The notes: generated from the sequence alone by a model not told the origin. A DNA stretch of 64,000 nucleotides from Tistrella mobilis KA081020-065 (GCF_000264455.2 NC_017956.1:3764001-3828000); one strand, 5' to 3'. Positions 43,441-55,494 are shown, counted from the first letter of the stretch. Made by a program: numbers and translations.

Positions 43441-44433
43441 TCAGCGGTCCTTGCGCTGGGCGGCCGCCAGCGCATCGCCCAGGGTGCCGAGCGGCCGTCC
43501 CTGCTGATTGCGGTCGCGGTCGGGCGCGCGGCCACCGCCACTATTGTTGCCGCCCCCCTTGTTGCCACCGCCCTTGCCGCCACCGGCATTGCGGTTGCCG
43601 CCGCCCGGCTTGCCACTGCCCTGTTTCTGCGCCTTCTGCTGCTGGGCCAGCTGCTCGGGGGACAGCGGCGGCGGGGTGGCGAGGTCGGGCCGGCCTTCCA
43701 TGGCGGCGATGATCGCCTCTTTCTGCAGCTCGAACAGCCGTGCCGTGCCGATTTCGGCCAGTTCGACCAGACGGCGGAACTGGGTGGGCGAGAACGGGTC
43801 GGCCTCGGCCGTCGCCTGGACCTCGACGATGCCTCCGCCTTCGGCCAGCACGAAATTGGCATCGGCCTCGGCGCGGCTGTCCTCGTCATAATCGAGATCG
43901 AGCACGGCCTCGCCGTCGACCAGGCCGCAGGAGATGGCCGCCACTGCCCGGGTGATCGGATGCTCGGCAAGGTCCCGCGTCGCCACCAGCTTCTGCAGCG
44001 CCAGCCACAAGGCGACATAGCCGCCGGTGATCGAGGCGGTACGGGTGCCGCCATCGGCCTGGATGACGTCGGCATCGACCCGGATCTGGCGCTCGCCCAG
44101 CTTCTGCATGTCGACGACCGCGCGCAGGCTGCGGCCGATCAGGCGCTGAATCTCGACCGTGCGGCCCTGCTGCTTGCCCTTGGCGGCCTCGCGATCGGTG
44201 CGGCTGTGGGTCGCGCGCGGCAGCATGCCGTATTCCGCGGTCACCCAGCCCTTGCCGGTGTTGCGCAGGAAGGGCGGCACCTTCTCTTCCACCGTCGCCG
44301 TCACCAGCACCTTGGTGTCGCCGAAATGAACCAGGCACGAGCCCTCGGCATATTTGTTCACCATCGGTTCGAACCGGATGACGCGGAGCGCATCGACGGC
44401 ACGGCCGGACAGGCGCATCGGAGACTGACGCAT
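43441..44433 (-). CDS. rph: RNase PH with a long low-complexity tail
   Basis: A 330-residue phosphorolytic 3' exoribonuclease trimming tRNA. Residues 1 to about 245 are a complete RNase PH ([93 protein letters not shown]). The usual family length is about 240; the extra ~85 residues are Gln- then Gly/Asn/Lys-rich ([19 protein letters not shown]). The tail could bind RNA or mediate assembly. The start at 44433 ([11 protein letters not shown]) is likely; an alternative is Met6. Confidence 0.93.
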   Translation of the reverse strand: MRQSPMRLSGRAVDALRVIRFEPMVNKYAEGSCLVHFGDTKVLVTATVEEKVPPFLRNTGKGWVTAEYGMLPRATHSRTDREAAKGKQQGRTVEIQRLIGRSLRAVVDMQKLGERQIRVDADVIQADGGTRTASITGGYVALWLALQKLVATRDLAEHPITRAVAAISCGLVDGEAVLDLDYDEDSRAEADANFVLAEGGGIVEVQATAEADPFSPTQFRRLVELAEIGTARLFELQKEAIIAAMEGRPDLATPPPLSPEQLAQQQKAQKQGSGKPGGGNRNAGGGKGGGNKGGGNNSGGGRAPDRDRNQQGRPLGTLGDALAAAQRKDR

Positions 44434-44628
44434 GGGGAGACAAGGCCTCGGCAGCGGGCGATGCGGGTGCATCACCCCGGATAACAGATCGGGAGGGGCG
44501 GACGGTGCGGAACATGGTTGCGGTGTCGCACCGGCCGGCTGGCTGGTAAAGCTACGCGCTCGGGCCCGGGCTTGCAATGTCGGCAGACCGTCGCCGCACT
44601 ATGCCCCTGCCCGCGCCATGTCCTAGAG

Positions 44629-44657
44629 TTGACGGTCGAAGGCCCCCCTCTTACATA
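44629..44657 (+). promoter_or_regulatory. Candidate promoter of hrcA
   Basis: TTGACG at 44629-44634 and TACATA at 44652-44657 with exactly 17 bases between, about 68 bases upstream of the hrcA start. This fits a primary sigma promoter. No CIRCE inverted repeat was seen in this gap. Confidence 0.5.
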
Positions 44658-44724
44658 CCGGCTCGGACGGCCATCCCGGCCGGTCGGACCGTCATCGACG
44701 TCGGACCGTCAGCGGAGGGTCAAG

Positions 44725-45855
44725 GTGGAGCGGATCAGATCCATGTCGCGCGCGAATGATCGGGAGAATGTCGACCGTCAGGCGCTCGAAGCCCTGGAAG
44801 GCTTCGGCGGGCCGCCGCGCGCCTTCCAGCAGCTGAACGAGCGCTCACGCGAGGTGTTCCGCCATGTGGTCGACGCCTTCGTCGAGACCGGCGAGCCGGT
44901 CGCCTCGCGGACCATCGCCCGTCGGCTGGGCAGCAGCCTGTCGCCCGCCACCATCCGCAATGTGATGGCCGATCTTGAGGAAAGCGGGCTGCTTTATGCG
45001 CCGCATACCTCGGCCGGGCGGCTGCCGACCGATATCGGGCTGCGGCTGTTCGTCGACGGCCTGCTCGAGATCGGCGACCTGTCCGATGACGAGCGCCGGG
45101 CGATCGACAGCCAGTGCAACGGTGCCGGCCGCAGCATGGCCCAGGTCCTGACCGAGGCGAGCGGCGTGGTCGCCGAGATGTCGCGCTGCGTGGGGCTGGT
45201 GATCGCCCCCAAGAGCGAAGCCGGGCTGAAGCATGTGGAATTCGTGCCGCTTTCGGAAAACCGGGCCCTGGTGATCCTGGTCGACGAAAACGGCATGGTC
45301 GAGAACCGGGTGATGCCGCTGCCCCCCGGCCTGCCGCCGGCCAAGCTGATCGAGGCCGGCAATTATCTGAGCGCGCGGCTGCGCGGCCGCACCATGGACG
45401 AGGCCCGCCAGCTGATCGGCGACGAAATCGCCCGCAACTCGGCCGAGATCGACACCCTGACCGCCCGGGTGGTGGAGCAGGGGCTGGCGACCTGGTCGGG
45501 CGGCCATGACGACGGGCTGCTGATCGTCAGCGGCCAGTCACGGCTGCTCGACAATGTTTCGGCGCTGTCGGATATCGAGCGCATCCGCCGGCTGATGGAG
45601 GCGCTGGAGACCAAGAAGGACATTCTGCGCCTGCTGACCGAAAGCCAGCGGGCGGAAGGGGTCCAGATCTTCATCGGGTCGGAGAGCGCGCTTTTCGGCC
45701 TGAGCGGCTGTTCCGTGATCGCGGCACCCCTGACCGATCAGAACCGGCGCTATGTGGGTGCGATCGGCGTGATCGGGCCCACCCGGGTGAACTATGCCCG
45801 GATCGTGCCGGTGGTGGATTACACGGCAAAACTGATCGGGCGGTTGATCGGCTGA
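44725..45855 (+). CDS. hrcA: Heat-inducible repressor HrcA
   Basis: A 376-residue winged-helix repressor of chaperone genes, which usually binds the CIRCE element. LNERSREVFRHVVDAFVETG, RRLGSSLSPATIRNVMADLE and PHTSAGRLPTDIGLRLFVD form the N-terminal DNA-binding half; SVIAAPLTDQNRRYVGAIGV is the conserved C-terminal segment. Start at GTG 44725, five bases after GGAGGG; an ATG at 44743 lacks a proper site. Followed by grpE 170 bases downstream. Known: HrcA titration by GroEL sets its activity. Confidence 0.93.
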   Translation: MERIRSMSRANDRENVDRQALEALEGFGGPPRAFQQLNERSREVFRHVVDAFVETGEPVASRTIARRLGSSLSPATIRNVMADLEESGLLYAPHTSAGRLPTDIGLRLFVDGLLEIGDLSDDERRAIDSQCNGAGRSMAQVLTEASGVVAEMSRCVGLVIAPKSEAGLKHVEFVPLSENRALVILVDENGMVENRVMPLPPGLPPAKLIEAGNYLSARLRGRTMDEARQLIGDEIARNSAEIDTLTARVVEQGLATWSGGHDDGLLIVSGQSRLLDNVSALSDIERIRRLMEALETKKDILRLLTESQRAEGVQIFIGSESALFGLSGCSVIAAPLTDQNRRYVGAIGVIGPTRVNYARIVPVVDYTAKLIGRLIG

Positions 45856-46025
45856 CGGTCTGGGGCAGAATGGCCCCGACCACCGATCGGCCCCCATGGC
45901 GACGGATGCCCCGGCCGGGGCGGGACTGTCCGGCCCGGGCATCTGCGGAGCGTGGCCGGGGCAGGCCCCGAAGCGGGCGGCCCGGGCCGCGGGTTCGAAC
46001 GAGAAGACGATGGAGCAGGCTTGAG

Positions 46026-46646
46026 ATGACCGACCAGAACCAGACGCCCGAGGGTACCGAGGCCGAGGCCATGCCCGACACTGCCGCGGCCGAGAGCCCC
46101 GACGGCCGGATCAGCCCTGAAGCCCGGATTCAGGCGCTTGAGGCGGAACTGGCCCAGATCCGCGACCAGCATCTGCGCGCGCTGGCCGACATGGAAAACC
46201 TGCGCCGCCGGGCCCAGCGCGAGGTGGAAGATGCCGGCAAGTATGCGGTGACGAAATTCGCCCGCGACGTGCTCGCCGTCTCGGACAATCTGGAGCGCGC
46301 CGCCCAGGCCGTCCCCCCTGAAAAGCGCGGTGGCGATCCGCTGGTCGACCAGCTGGCCCAGGGTGTGGACATGACCCTGTCGTCGTTCCGCCAGACGCTG
46401 GAGACCCACGGCATCCGCCGTGTCGACCCGCTGGGCGAGCGCTTCGACAGCAAGCTTCATCAGGCGATGATGGAGGTCGAGGACCGCACGAAGCCGGCCG
46501 GCACCGTGGTCCAGGTTCTCCAGACCGGCTATGTGATCGCCGACCGCCTGCTGCGCCCGGCCATGGTCGCCGTCTCGCGCGGTGGCCCGAAGGAGGGGGC
46601 GCCTGCGCCCGAGACCCCCGGCAGCCGGGTCGATACCTCTGCCTGA
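46026..46646 (+). CDS. grpE: GrpE nucleotide exchange factor
   Basis: A 206-residue co-chaperone releasing ADP from DnaK. Long N-terminal helix (ALADMENLRRRAQREVEDAG) and C-terminal beta domain with FDSKLHQAMMEVED and GYVIADRLLRPAMVAVSRGG, the family signature. The first 35 residues are acidic and disordered. A GGAG site lies about 11 bases upstream of the ATG. Located between hrcA and dnaK, read in the same direction. Confidence 0.96.
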   Translation: MTDQNQTPEGTEAEAMPDTAAAESPDGRISPEARIQALEAELAQIRDQHLRALADMENLRRRAQREVEDAGKYAVTKFARDVLAVSDNLERAAQAVPPEKRGGDPLVDQLAQGVDMTLSSFRQTLETHGIRRVDPLGERFDSKLHQAMMEVEDRTKPAGTVVQVLQTGYVIADRLLRPAMVAVSRGGPKEGAPAPETPGSRVDTSA

Positions 46647-46998
46647 CGCCGGAACCGTCCGGCGGTGACAGCCAAGGCCCGTTCCGCCTGCCGGTGAGCG
46701 ACCGGCGGCGGGCGGGCCCTTGTCGTGTCAGGACCCTGAAGTGGTGCGAAAGAGCTGAGACAGGGCGTGGCCGGGCCGCCATGCGCGACATGTCGCAGCA
46801 TTTCTGAGACGCCCCCATGGTTGCGCCCCCGCCCGGGCTTCCCTATATGACGCTCGACCGCAGATGTCGGGGCGAAATTGGGCATCGTTCCGTCATCTGC
46901 CTGGACCCTTCCACCCATTCACGCATGGAAACGGGGGGGCCGTCGGCGCCGCTCTGATCAGGGCCGTCGGCGCCCGCTACCTGAGAGAGACCGAACCC
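46647..46998. other. grpE-dnaK intergenic region
   Basis: 352 bases without a gene. A 6-bp hairpin (46648-46663) follows grpE and a heat-shock-like promoter (46821-46848) precedes dnaK. No CIRCE repeat was found by eye. Confidence 0.6.
46821..46848 (+). promoter_or_regulatory. Candidate dnaK promoter (RpoH-like)
   Basis: TTGCGC at 46821-46826 and CTATAT at 46843-46848, separated by 16 bases, about 150 bases upstream of dnaK. The -10 context (CCCTATAT) resembles alphaproteobacterial RpoH promoters. Weak evidence by eye. Confidence 0.4.
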
Positions 46999-48927
<1,929 letters not shown>

Positions 48928-49109
48928 GGCCCGCCACCCGTTTCCGGGGGCGGTCGGTGCCGACGAGGCGCCGGTCGCCCACGGTCGTTTTCAGAGGGAG
49001 CTGCGCGGGGGTCCGGTTCTCGTGCGCGCGCCCATGATCGAAGGCACCGGCAGAGGCGTCCGCCACGGCAGGCGCGCGGATGCCCCGGCTCAAGGTACAG
49101 TCCACGACC

Positions 49110-50261
49110 ATGGCGAAGGCCGATTACTACGAGATGCTCGGCGTTGCGCGAGACGCCGACGAAGCGACGCTCAAGAAGGCATTCCGCAAGCTGGCGATGC
49201 AGTATCACCCGGACCGCAATCCGGGTGACGCCGAAGCGGAACAGCGCTTCAAGGAAATCAACGAAGCCTACGAGGTCCTGAAGGACCCGAAGAAGCGTCA
49301 GGCCTATGACCAGTTCGGCCATGCCGCCTTCGAGGCGGGCATGGGCGGCGGTCGCGGCGGTCCCCGCGGCTTCGATTTCGGCTCGTCCTTCGCCGATGTC
49401 TTCGAGGACATCTTCGGCGAGTTCATGGGCGGCGGCCGTGGCGGTGGCCGTGGCGGCGGATCCCGCGGCGCCGATATGCGCTTCGACCTTGAGATCACGC
49501 TCGAGGATGCCTTCAACGGCAAGCAGACCGAGATCACCGTTCCCGCTTCGGCGACCTGCGAGGTCTGCGACGGTTCGGGTGCGGCCGAGGGCACCCAGCC
49601 CGTGACCTGCCCGACCTGTAACGGCCACGGCAAAGTCCGCGCGACCCAGGGCTTCTTCACCATCGAACGCACCTGCCCCGCCTGCCACGGCGTCGGCCGG
49701 GTGATCAAGGATCCGTGCAAGAATTGCGGCGGCGCGGGCCGCGTGCGTCGCGATAAGACGTTGGCGGTCAACATCCCGGCCGGTGTCGAGGACGGCATGC
49801 GTATCCGCCTGTCGGGCGAGGGCGAGGCCGGGGTTCGTGGCGGGCCGCCGGGCGATCTCTACATCTTCCTTGCGGTGGCACCGCATCCGGTGTTCCAGCG
49901 CGACGGGGTCGACGTGTCGTGCCGGGTGCCGATCCCCATGACCCGCGCAGCCCTCGGCGGCACGGTCGAGGTGCCGACGCTGGAAGGGGCACGGGTGCGG
50001 CTCAACATCCCCGCCGGCACCCAGTCCGGCCACCAGTTCCGCCTGCGCTCGAAGGGTATGCCCTCGGTTCAGGGACGCGGCGGGCGCGGCGACATGTATG
50101 TGATCATCAATGTCGAGACGCCGGTCAATCTCTCGGCCCGCCAGCGGGAGCTGCTTGAAGAGTTCGAGCGCGAGGGATCGGAAGGCGGCACCTCGTCCAG
50201 CCCGCAGTCCGAGGGTTTCTTCGCCAAGGTGAAGGAGCTGTGGTCGGATCTGACCGATTGA
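49110..50261 (+). CDS. dnaJ: Co-chaperone DnaJ (Hsp40)
   Basis: A 383-residue type I J-protein. J domain residues 1-70 with the HPD motif ([11 protein letters not shown]); a Gly-rich G/F-type region ([14 protein letters not shown]); four zinc-finger repeats [24 protein letters not shown] and CKNCGGAG; then substrate-binding domains ending with [15 protein letters not shown]. It lies 182 bases after dnaK and ends at a strong terminator. Confidence 0.98.
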   Translation: MAKADYYEMLGVARDADEATLKKAFRKLAMQYHPDRNPGDAEAEQRFKEINEAYEVLKDPKKRQAYDQFGHAAFEAGMGGGRGGPRGFDFGSSFADVFEDIFGEFMGGGRGGGRGGGSRGADMRFDLEITLEDAFNGKQTEITVPASATCEVCDGSGAAEGTQPVTCPTCNGHGKVRATQGFFTIERTCPACHGVGRVIKDPCKNCGGAGRVRRDKTLAVNIPAGVEDGMRIRLSGEGEAGVRGGPPGDLYIFLAVAPHPVFQRDGVDVSCRVPIPMTRAALGGTVEVPTLEGARVRLNIPAGTQSGHQFRLRSKGMPSVQGRGGRGDMYVIINVETPVNLSARQRELLEEFEREGSEGGTSSSPQSEGFFAKVKELWSDLTD

Positions 50262-50321
50262 GCCGATCTCAGCCTCGGGCGGGCCGGGATCGGCTTTCGC
50301 GGGGGCCTGAAACGCGGTAGG

Positions 50322-50362
50322 AAAAGGGGCGCAGCCGTGTTGAAGCGGCTGTGCCCCTTTTT
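50322..50362 (+). terminator. Rho-independent terminator after dnaJ
   Basis: A 16-bp stem (50322-50337 with 50346-50361; one G-T pair) over an 8-base loop, with flanking A and T runs of four and five. It sits 60 bases after dnaJ and just before dapB. Confidence 0.9.
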
Positions 50363-50391
50363 CGTGTCGGATGTCTCGAAAGGACCGGAAG

Positions 50392-51207
50392 ATGAGCGCG
50401 AGCGGGATCGCGATCGGCGTGGTCGGCTGTGCGGGCCGGATGGGACGCACCTTGCTGGCTGCCATCGCCACAACCCCGGGCTGCCGCATCGCGGGCGGCA
50501 CCGAGCGGCCCGGCAGCGAGGAAGTCGGCCAGGATCTGGGCCGCTTTGCCGGGGTCGATCCTCTGGGCCTCGCCGTCGGTGACGATCCGGCCGTGCTGTT
50601 CGCGGCTGCCGATGTGGTGATCGACTTCACCCGGCCCGCCGCCACCACGGCCCATGCCCGCCTGGCCGCCGGCAGCAACACCGCCCTCGTCATCGGCACC
50701 ACCGGGCTTTCGTCAGAAGACGAAGCCGTGCTCGCCGATGCCGCCCGGTCGGTGCCGATGGTCTATGCGCCCAACATGTCGCTGGGCGTCACTCTGCTCA
50801 TGCATCTGGTGGAGCAGGCGGCGGCGCGGCTCGATGCGGATTACGACATCGAGATCGTCGAAATGCATCACCGCCACAAGGTCGACGCGCCCTCGGGCAC
50901 GGCGCTCGGCCTGGCGCGGGCCGCCGCCCGTGGCCGCGAGGTTTCGCTCGACGATGTGGCGGATCGCGGACGTGACGGCCTGACCGGGCCGCGCAGGCGT
51001 GGCGCGATCGGGATGTCGGCACTGCGGGGCGGCGATGTGGTCGGCGACCATCAGGTCATCTTCGCGACCGATGGCGAGCGCCTGGAACTGGGCCATCGCG
51101 CCTCGTCGCGCGAGACCTTTGCCCGTGGGGCGGTCAAGTCGGCGCTCTGGGTCGCCGGGCGGGCGCCGGGGCTCTACGACATGCGCGATGTGCTGAATCT
51201 GCGTTGA
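50392..51207 (+). CDS. dapB: 4-hydroxy-tetrahydrodipicolinate reductase
   Basis: A 271-residue NAD(P)H-dependent reductase of lysine and peptidoglycan diaminopimelate synthesis. The nucleotide loop is VVGCAGRMGRTLL; the signature EMHHRHKVDAPSGTAL contains the catalytic His. IDFTRP and APNMSLGV are conserved. The start at 50392 is preferred because AAAGGA lies seven bases upstream; an ATG at 50371 is an alternative. Dependent on its own promoter because a terminator precedes it. Confidence 0.95.
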   Translation: MSASGIAIGVVGCAGRMGRTLLAAIATTPGCRIAGGTERPGSEEVGQDLGRFAGVDPLGLAVGDDPAVLFAAADVVIDFTRPAATTAHARLAAGSNTALVIGTTGLSSEDEAVLADAARSVPMVYAPNMSLGVTLLMHLVEQAAARLDADYDIEIVEMHHRHKVDAPSGTALGLARAAARGREVSLDDVADRGRDGLTGPRRRGAIGMSALRGGDVVGDHQVIFATDGERLELGHRASSRETFARGAVKSALWVAGRAPGLYDMRDVLNLR

Positions 51208-51237
51208 GGCGGGGGCGCTGAGGCAGGGGCGGGGCGC

Positions 51238-52167
51238 TCAGCGTCTGCGGCGATTGGCGACGGTGATCGCCGACAGGATCAGCCCCAACGCCAGAAAGGC
51301 GTTCAGGCTGGGCTGTTCGCCCAGCAGCAGAATGCCCCACATAACGCCGAAGGCGGGGATGAGGTAGTTGTTGAGCGCCACCAGCACCGCCCCGCCGCGC
51401 GCCATCAGCCGGTAGAACAGCAGATAGGCAAGGCCGGTGCAGGCGATGCCGAGCAGGGTGACCGCGGCCATCGCCTCCAGCGCCGGCGCCTGGGTCCAGG
51501 GCTGTTCCAGGACGGCGGCGACCGGCAGGGCCAGCACGGCGCCCGAGGTCAAGGTCGCCGTCGCCGAAACCAGCGGCGGCACATGGCGCACCCGCTCGGC
51601 ATAGAGCGAGGCGACGGCATAGCAGAGGGCGGCGCCCAGGATCGCAAGTTCGCCGATCCCGCCGCCGGCCTCGGTCAGGGCCGAGGGACCGACCAGCACG
51701 ACCACCCCGGAAAAGCCGAGCGCAATGCCCGCCACCCGCCCGGCGGTGATCGGGTTTTCCGCCGGTTTGGCGACCCGCGCCAGCACCAGGGTGAACAGCG
51801 GCATCGCCGCCATCAGGATCGCCGCCACCGCCGAGGGCACATGCTGCTGCCCCCAGGCGATCAGCGTGAAGGGGGCGAGATTGCCGATCGCGCCGAACAC
51901 CACGAAGGGCAGCCAGTCGGCCGCCCGGGCCGGCAGGCGCAGCCCCCGAAGCTTCAGCACCGCATAAAGCGCCGCGGCCCCAAGCGCCAGCCGGCTGACC
52001 ACGATGGTGAACGGCCCCATGGTCGGCAGGGCGGTCTTGATCAGCATGAAGGATCCGCCCCACAGCGCGGCGAGCAGGATCAGGCAGCCATAATCCGCCG
52101 GTCCGAAGCCGCGCGCGGCCAGGGCACCGGCAACGCCCGCCGGGCGCACGTCATCCGACATCGCCAT
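51238..52167 (-). CDS. EamA/DMT-family transporter
   Basis: A 309-residue inner-membrane protein with ten predicted hydrophobic segments in two EamA repeats (LILLAALWGGSFMLIKTALP at the start of the first; LGAALCYAVASLYAERVRHV in the second). Drug/metabolite exporters of this family release amino acids or other metabolites. The start may also be the ATG two codons on. Substrate unknown. Confidence 0.88.
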   Translation of the reverse strand: MAMSDDVRPAGVAGALAARGFGPADYGCLILLAALWGGSFMLIKTALPTMGPFTIVVSRLALGAAALYAVLKLRGLRLPARAADWLPFVVFGAIGNLAPFTLIAWGQQHVPSAVAAILMAAMPLFTLVLARVAKPAENPITAGRVAGIALGFSGVVVLVGPSALTEAGGGIGELAILGAALCYAVASLYAERVRHVPPLVSATATLTSGAVLALPVAAVLEQPWTQAPALEAMAAVTLLGIACTGLAYLLFYRLMARGGAVLVALNNYLIPAFGVMWGILLLGEQPSLNAFLALGLILSAITVANRRRR

Positions 52168-52251
52168 CCTCGAAGCACTGCGGGGGAGGGGATCGCGAAA
52201 GCCGGATGATCGCGCGCGGGTGGGGGAGAGGTCAAGGGAAGGGCGGCAGGT

Positions 52252-54234
52252 TCACTTCTGGAACACATAGCTCCCCGGTGCCGCGCCCAGCGCCGGATAG
52301 CCCTTGTCCGGGGCGGCCATCGGCGGCGGGGTGACGGGGGTCGAGGAATGGGCGTGGAGCCAGTCGGTCCAGGCCGGCCACCACGAGCCGTCGCGGATTT
52401 CGGCGGCCGCCACCCAGGCGTCGGGTGCCTTGTAGAAGCCGTCGGTGGGGGTGGTCATGATCCGGAATTTGCGGCCCTTGTGGCCGGGCTCGGAGACGAT
52501 GCCAGCATTGTGACCGCCGCCGGTGAGCACGAAGGTGACCTCGGTGTCGGCCAGCAGGTGGATCTTGTAGGCCGAGACCCAGGGGGCCACATGGTCGCGC
52601 TCCGTGCCCACTGCGAAGATCGGGGCCCGGATGTCCGACAGGCTGATCGGCTGGCCCTCGACCTCGAAGCGGCCGGTGGCGAACTGGTTCTCGAGGAACA
52701 GCCGGCGCAGATATTCGGAATGCATCCGATAGGGCATGCGGGTGGCATCGGCATTCCAGGCCATCAACGCGTTCATCGGCGTGCGCTGGCCCATCATGTA
52801 GTCATGCACCATCCGCGACCAGATCAGGTCGTTGGAGCGCAGCAGCTGGAAGGCGCCGGCCATCTGCGTGGTGTCGAGGAAGCCCTGGGCCCACATCATG
52901 TCTTCCAGGAAGGTGACCTGGGCCTCGTCGATGAACAGGGTCAGCTCACCCGCTTCGGTGAAATCGGCCTGGGCTGCGAAGAGAGTGACGGAGCCCAGCC
53001 GCTCGTCGCCGTCGCGGGCCATGGTGGCGGCAGCGATGGTGAGCAGCGTGCCGCCCAGGCAGTAACCGGTGGCGTGGATCGGGTGAGGACCGGCAATGGC
53101 CTCCACCGCATCGATCGCCGCCATCACGCCCTTCACCCGATAATCGTCGAAGCCGATGTCCCTGTCTGCCGGGCCAGGATTGCGCCACGAGACCATGAAG
53201 ACGGTGAAGCCCTGGCCGACCAGATACTCGGCGAGCGATTTGCCGGGCTCCAGGTCCAGGATGTAGTACTTCATGATCCAGGCCGGTACGATCAGCACCG
53301 GTTCCGGATGCACGGTGTCGGTGGTGGGCGTATAGCGGATCAGCTCGATCAGGTGGTTGCGGAACACCACTTCGCCCGGCGTCATGCCCATATTGCGGCC
53401 GACGGCGAAATTCTCGGTGCCGGCAGGGCCGGTGCCGGTGACCGTCCGCCACATGTCGTCCCAGAAATGCAGGGCGCCGCGGACGAAATTGGCCCCGCCT
53501 TCCTCGATGGTGCGATTGATCACCTCGGGATTGGTCAGCGGATTGTTGGACGGCGAGAACACGTCCAGCATCTGCCGGGCGGTGAACTCCATCACCTTTT
53601 CATGCGCCGGGGTCACGCCGCGCACGCCGGTGGTGGCGTTGTACCACCACTGCTGGTTCAGCAGAAAACCCTGGTAGAGCACGTCGAAAGGCCATTGCTT
53701 CCAGGCATCGCCCCGGAAACGGTTGTCCTGGGGCAGGGGCTCGATACAGGCGGGCAGCTTTGCATGGGGCATGCCCTCGGCCTCTGCCGCATCTGCCGCC
53801 CCGGCAACATAGGCAGAGGAGAAGGGAAGGCCCGGCAGGGGGGTGTCGCCATCGGCGAACCCCGCCCGATGGGCCATATAGCTGCCGAGGCGGGCGGCTT
53901 TGCGCATCGCCTTTTCGACCAGTTCGGCCCGCTTGCCCGGAGCGCTTGCCAGATGGACCGCCCAATCCGCCCAGGCATCGGTCAGCGAGGCCGGCGACAG
54001 ACCGCCGGTGACCCTTGCCATGGCCGCGTGCACGGCCCGGTCCACCGCCTCGCGCACGGCGGCTCCGGCCATCTCTCCCGGCTCTTCGATGCAGGGTTCT
54101 GCCGCGGCCGGTGGGGTCGGGTCGGGCGTTTTGTGGTGCAGCGGGTGATGGGCGGGCACCGGATGCTCCGCGGGCGCTGTGGCCGGCGCTGCGGGTGCGT
54201 CGACGGTGGGGTGGCGGCGGGCATCGGCATTCAT
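52252..54234 (-). CDS. phaC: Class I polyhydroxyalkanoate synthase
   Basis: A 660-residue PHA synthase polymerising 3-hydroxyacyl-CoA into storage granules. The lipase-box-like GYCLGGTLL holds the catalytic Cys; NPLTNPEVINRTIEEGGANF, FVVSWRNP-type VSWRNPGPADRDIGFDDYR, and TGGGHNAGIVSEPG (His) complete the family. Somewhat longer than the usual ~590 residues because of a Pro/Ala/His-rich N-terminal extension of about 75 residues. The start at 54234 has a GAGGAG site. No phaA, phaB or phasin gene is in the window. Confidence 0.95.
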   Translation of the reverse strand: MNADARRHPTVDAPAAPATAPAEHPVPAHHPLHHKTPDPTPPAAAEPCIEEPGEMAGAAVREAVDRAVHAAMARVTGGLSPASLTDAWADWAVHLASAPGKRAELVEKAMRKAARLGSYMAHRAGFADGDTPLPGLPFSSAYVAGAADAAEAEGMPHAKLPACIEPLPQDNRFRGDAWKQWPFDVLYQGFLLNQQWWYNATTGVRGVTPAHEKVMEFTARQMLDVFSPSNNPLTNPEVINRTIEEGGANFVRGALHFWDDMWRTVTGTGPAGTENFAVGRNMGMTPGEVVFRNHLIELIRYTPTTDTVHPEPVLIVPAWIMKYYILDLEPGKSLAEYLVGQGFTVFMVSWRNPGPADRDIGFDDYRVKGVMAAIDAVEAIAGPHPIHATGYCLGGTLLTIAAATMARDGDERLGSVTLFAAQADFTEAGELTLFIDEAQVTFLEDMMWAQGFLDTTQMAGAFQLLRSNDLIWSRMVHDYMMGQRTPMNALMAWNADATRMPYRMHSEYLRRLFLENQFATGRFEVEGQPISLSDIRAPIFAVGTERDHVAPWVSAYKIHLLADTEVTFVLTGGGHNAGIVSEPGHKGRKFRIMTTPTDGFYKAPDAWVAAAEIRDGSWWPAWTDWLHAHSSTPVTPPPMAAPDKGYPALGAAPGSYVFQK

Positions 54235-54353
54235 CGATCCGGCTCTCCTCGAAGATCCCCCGGGGCCTGCGGTCGGGGTGCGTGGTCCGCTATTGCAGCG
54301 CATCATCGCCTGCCTTGCCGCGGACACCCATGATCCATGTCAATGTGTTCGGC

Positions 54354-54369
54354 TTTCGCGCATGCGAAA
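54354..54369. promoter_or_regulatory. Palindrome between phaC and the efflux operon
   Basis: TTTCGC-GCAT-GCGAAA, a perfect 6+6 bp palindrome, in the divergent 279-base gap between phaC and the HlyD-type gene. It may be an operator for either. Otherwise the gap shows no gene. Confidence 0.4.
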
Positions 54370-54513
54370 ACAAGCCTGTTCCGTCACGGACCAGAGAATG
54401 ACATGATCGCCGCACAGCATGTCGGGTGCCAGTGACACACGCATGACGATGGTCTGCCGGCGGAGACCGGCGACCACTCAAGGCCATGCGCAAGTTCGGA
54501 GGTCCGGAAGGCC

Positions 54514-55494
54514 ATGCGTATCGGACGCTGGATGGCAATCGTGATCGTTGCCGCCGTCGCCGCAGGAGCGGGAGCTATCTACTGGCGCTCCGTCACCCGC
54601 GATGCCCTGCCCGAGGGGTTCGCCCGCACCAATGGCCGGATCGAGGCCGAGCAGATCGACATCGCCACCAAGATCGCCGGCCGGCTGGCCGATATCACGG
54701 TCGAGGAAGGCGACATGGTCGAGGCCGGCCAGATGGTCGCCCGGCTGGACGACGTTCAGATCCGGGCCCAGCTGGCGGCGGCAGAGGCCGAGCATCGCCG
54801 GGCCATCCAGGCAAAGGCCGAGGCCGAGGCCCAGCTTGCCTACCGGCGGAGTGAACTGGTCTATGCCCGTGCGGAGCTTTCGCGTGGCGAGACGCTTGCC
54901 GCGCGCGGTCATTTCACACGCGAAGGCGTCGACCAGCGCCGGATGCAGGTCGCGACCGCCCAGGCGGCCGAAGCGGCCGCGATGGCGGCCGTCGATCAGG
55001 CGGCGGCGGCCATTGATGCGGCGGCGGCCCAGGTTGCCCAGACCCGCGCCATTCTGGACGATACCGTGCTGACCGCACCGCGGGCGGGCCGCATCCAGTA
55101 CCGCCTGGCGGTGCCGGGCGAGGTGCTGGCGGCGGGCGGACGCATCGCCACCCTGCTCGACCTCACCGATGTTCAGATGACGATCTTTCTGCCGGCCCGC
55201 GATGCCGGTCGTCTCGCCACGGGCGCCGAGGCGCGGCTTATACTGGATCCGATTCCGGAATATGTCGTGCCGGCCGCCGTTTCCTTCGTCGCCGGCGAGG
55301 CGCAGTTCACGCCCAAATCGGTGGAAACCCGCGAGGAGCGCGACACGCTGATGTTCCGGGTGAAGCTGCGCATCCCGGCGGATCTGCTCGCCGCCCATGC
55401 CGATCGGGTGAAGACCGGTGTCCGCGGCACCGCCGTGGTCCGGGTCGATCCCGCCGCCCCATGGCCGGCGGAGCTGGCGGTGAAACTGCCGTGA
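54514..55494 (+). CDS. HlyD-type membrane fusion protein (YhiI-like)
   Basis: A 326-residue periplasmic adaptor: one N-terminal membrane segment (residues 6-25), a biotinyl-lipoyl-like domain (IATKIAGRLADITVEEGDMV), a long Ala/Glu-rich coiled-coil hairpin (residues about 85-180) and the second lipoyl half (DDTVLTAPRAGRIQYRLAVPG). It links an ABC transporter to an outer-membrane channel. Its stop overlaps the next gene's GTG (GTGA), so adaptor and ATPase are co-translated. Confidence 0.92.
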   Translation: MRIGRWMAIVIVAAVAAGAGAIYWRSVTRDALPEGFARTNGRIEAEQIDIATKIAGRLADITVEEGDMVEAGQMVARLDDVQIRAQLAAAEAEHRRAIQAKAEAEAQLAYRRSELVYARAELSRGETLAARGHFTREGVDQRRMQVATAQAAEAAAMAAVDQAAAAIDAAAAQVAQTRAILDDTVLTAPRAGRIQYRLAVPGEVLAAGGRIATLLDLTDVQMTIFLPARDAGRLATGAEARLILDPIPEYVVPAAVSFVAGEAQFTPKSVETREERDTLMFRVKLRIPADLLAAHADRVKTGVRGTAVVRVDPAAPWPAELAVKLP

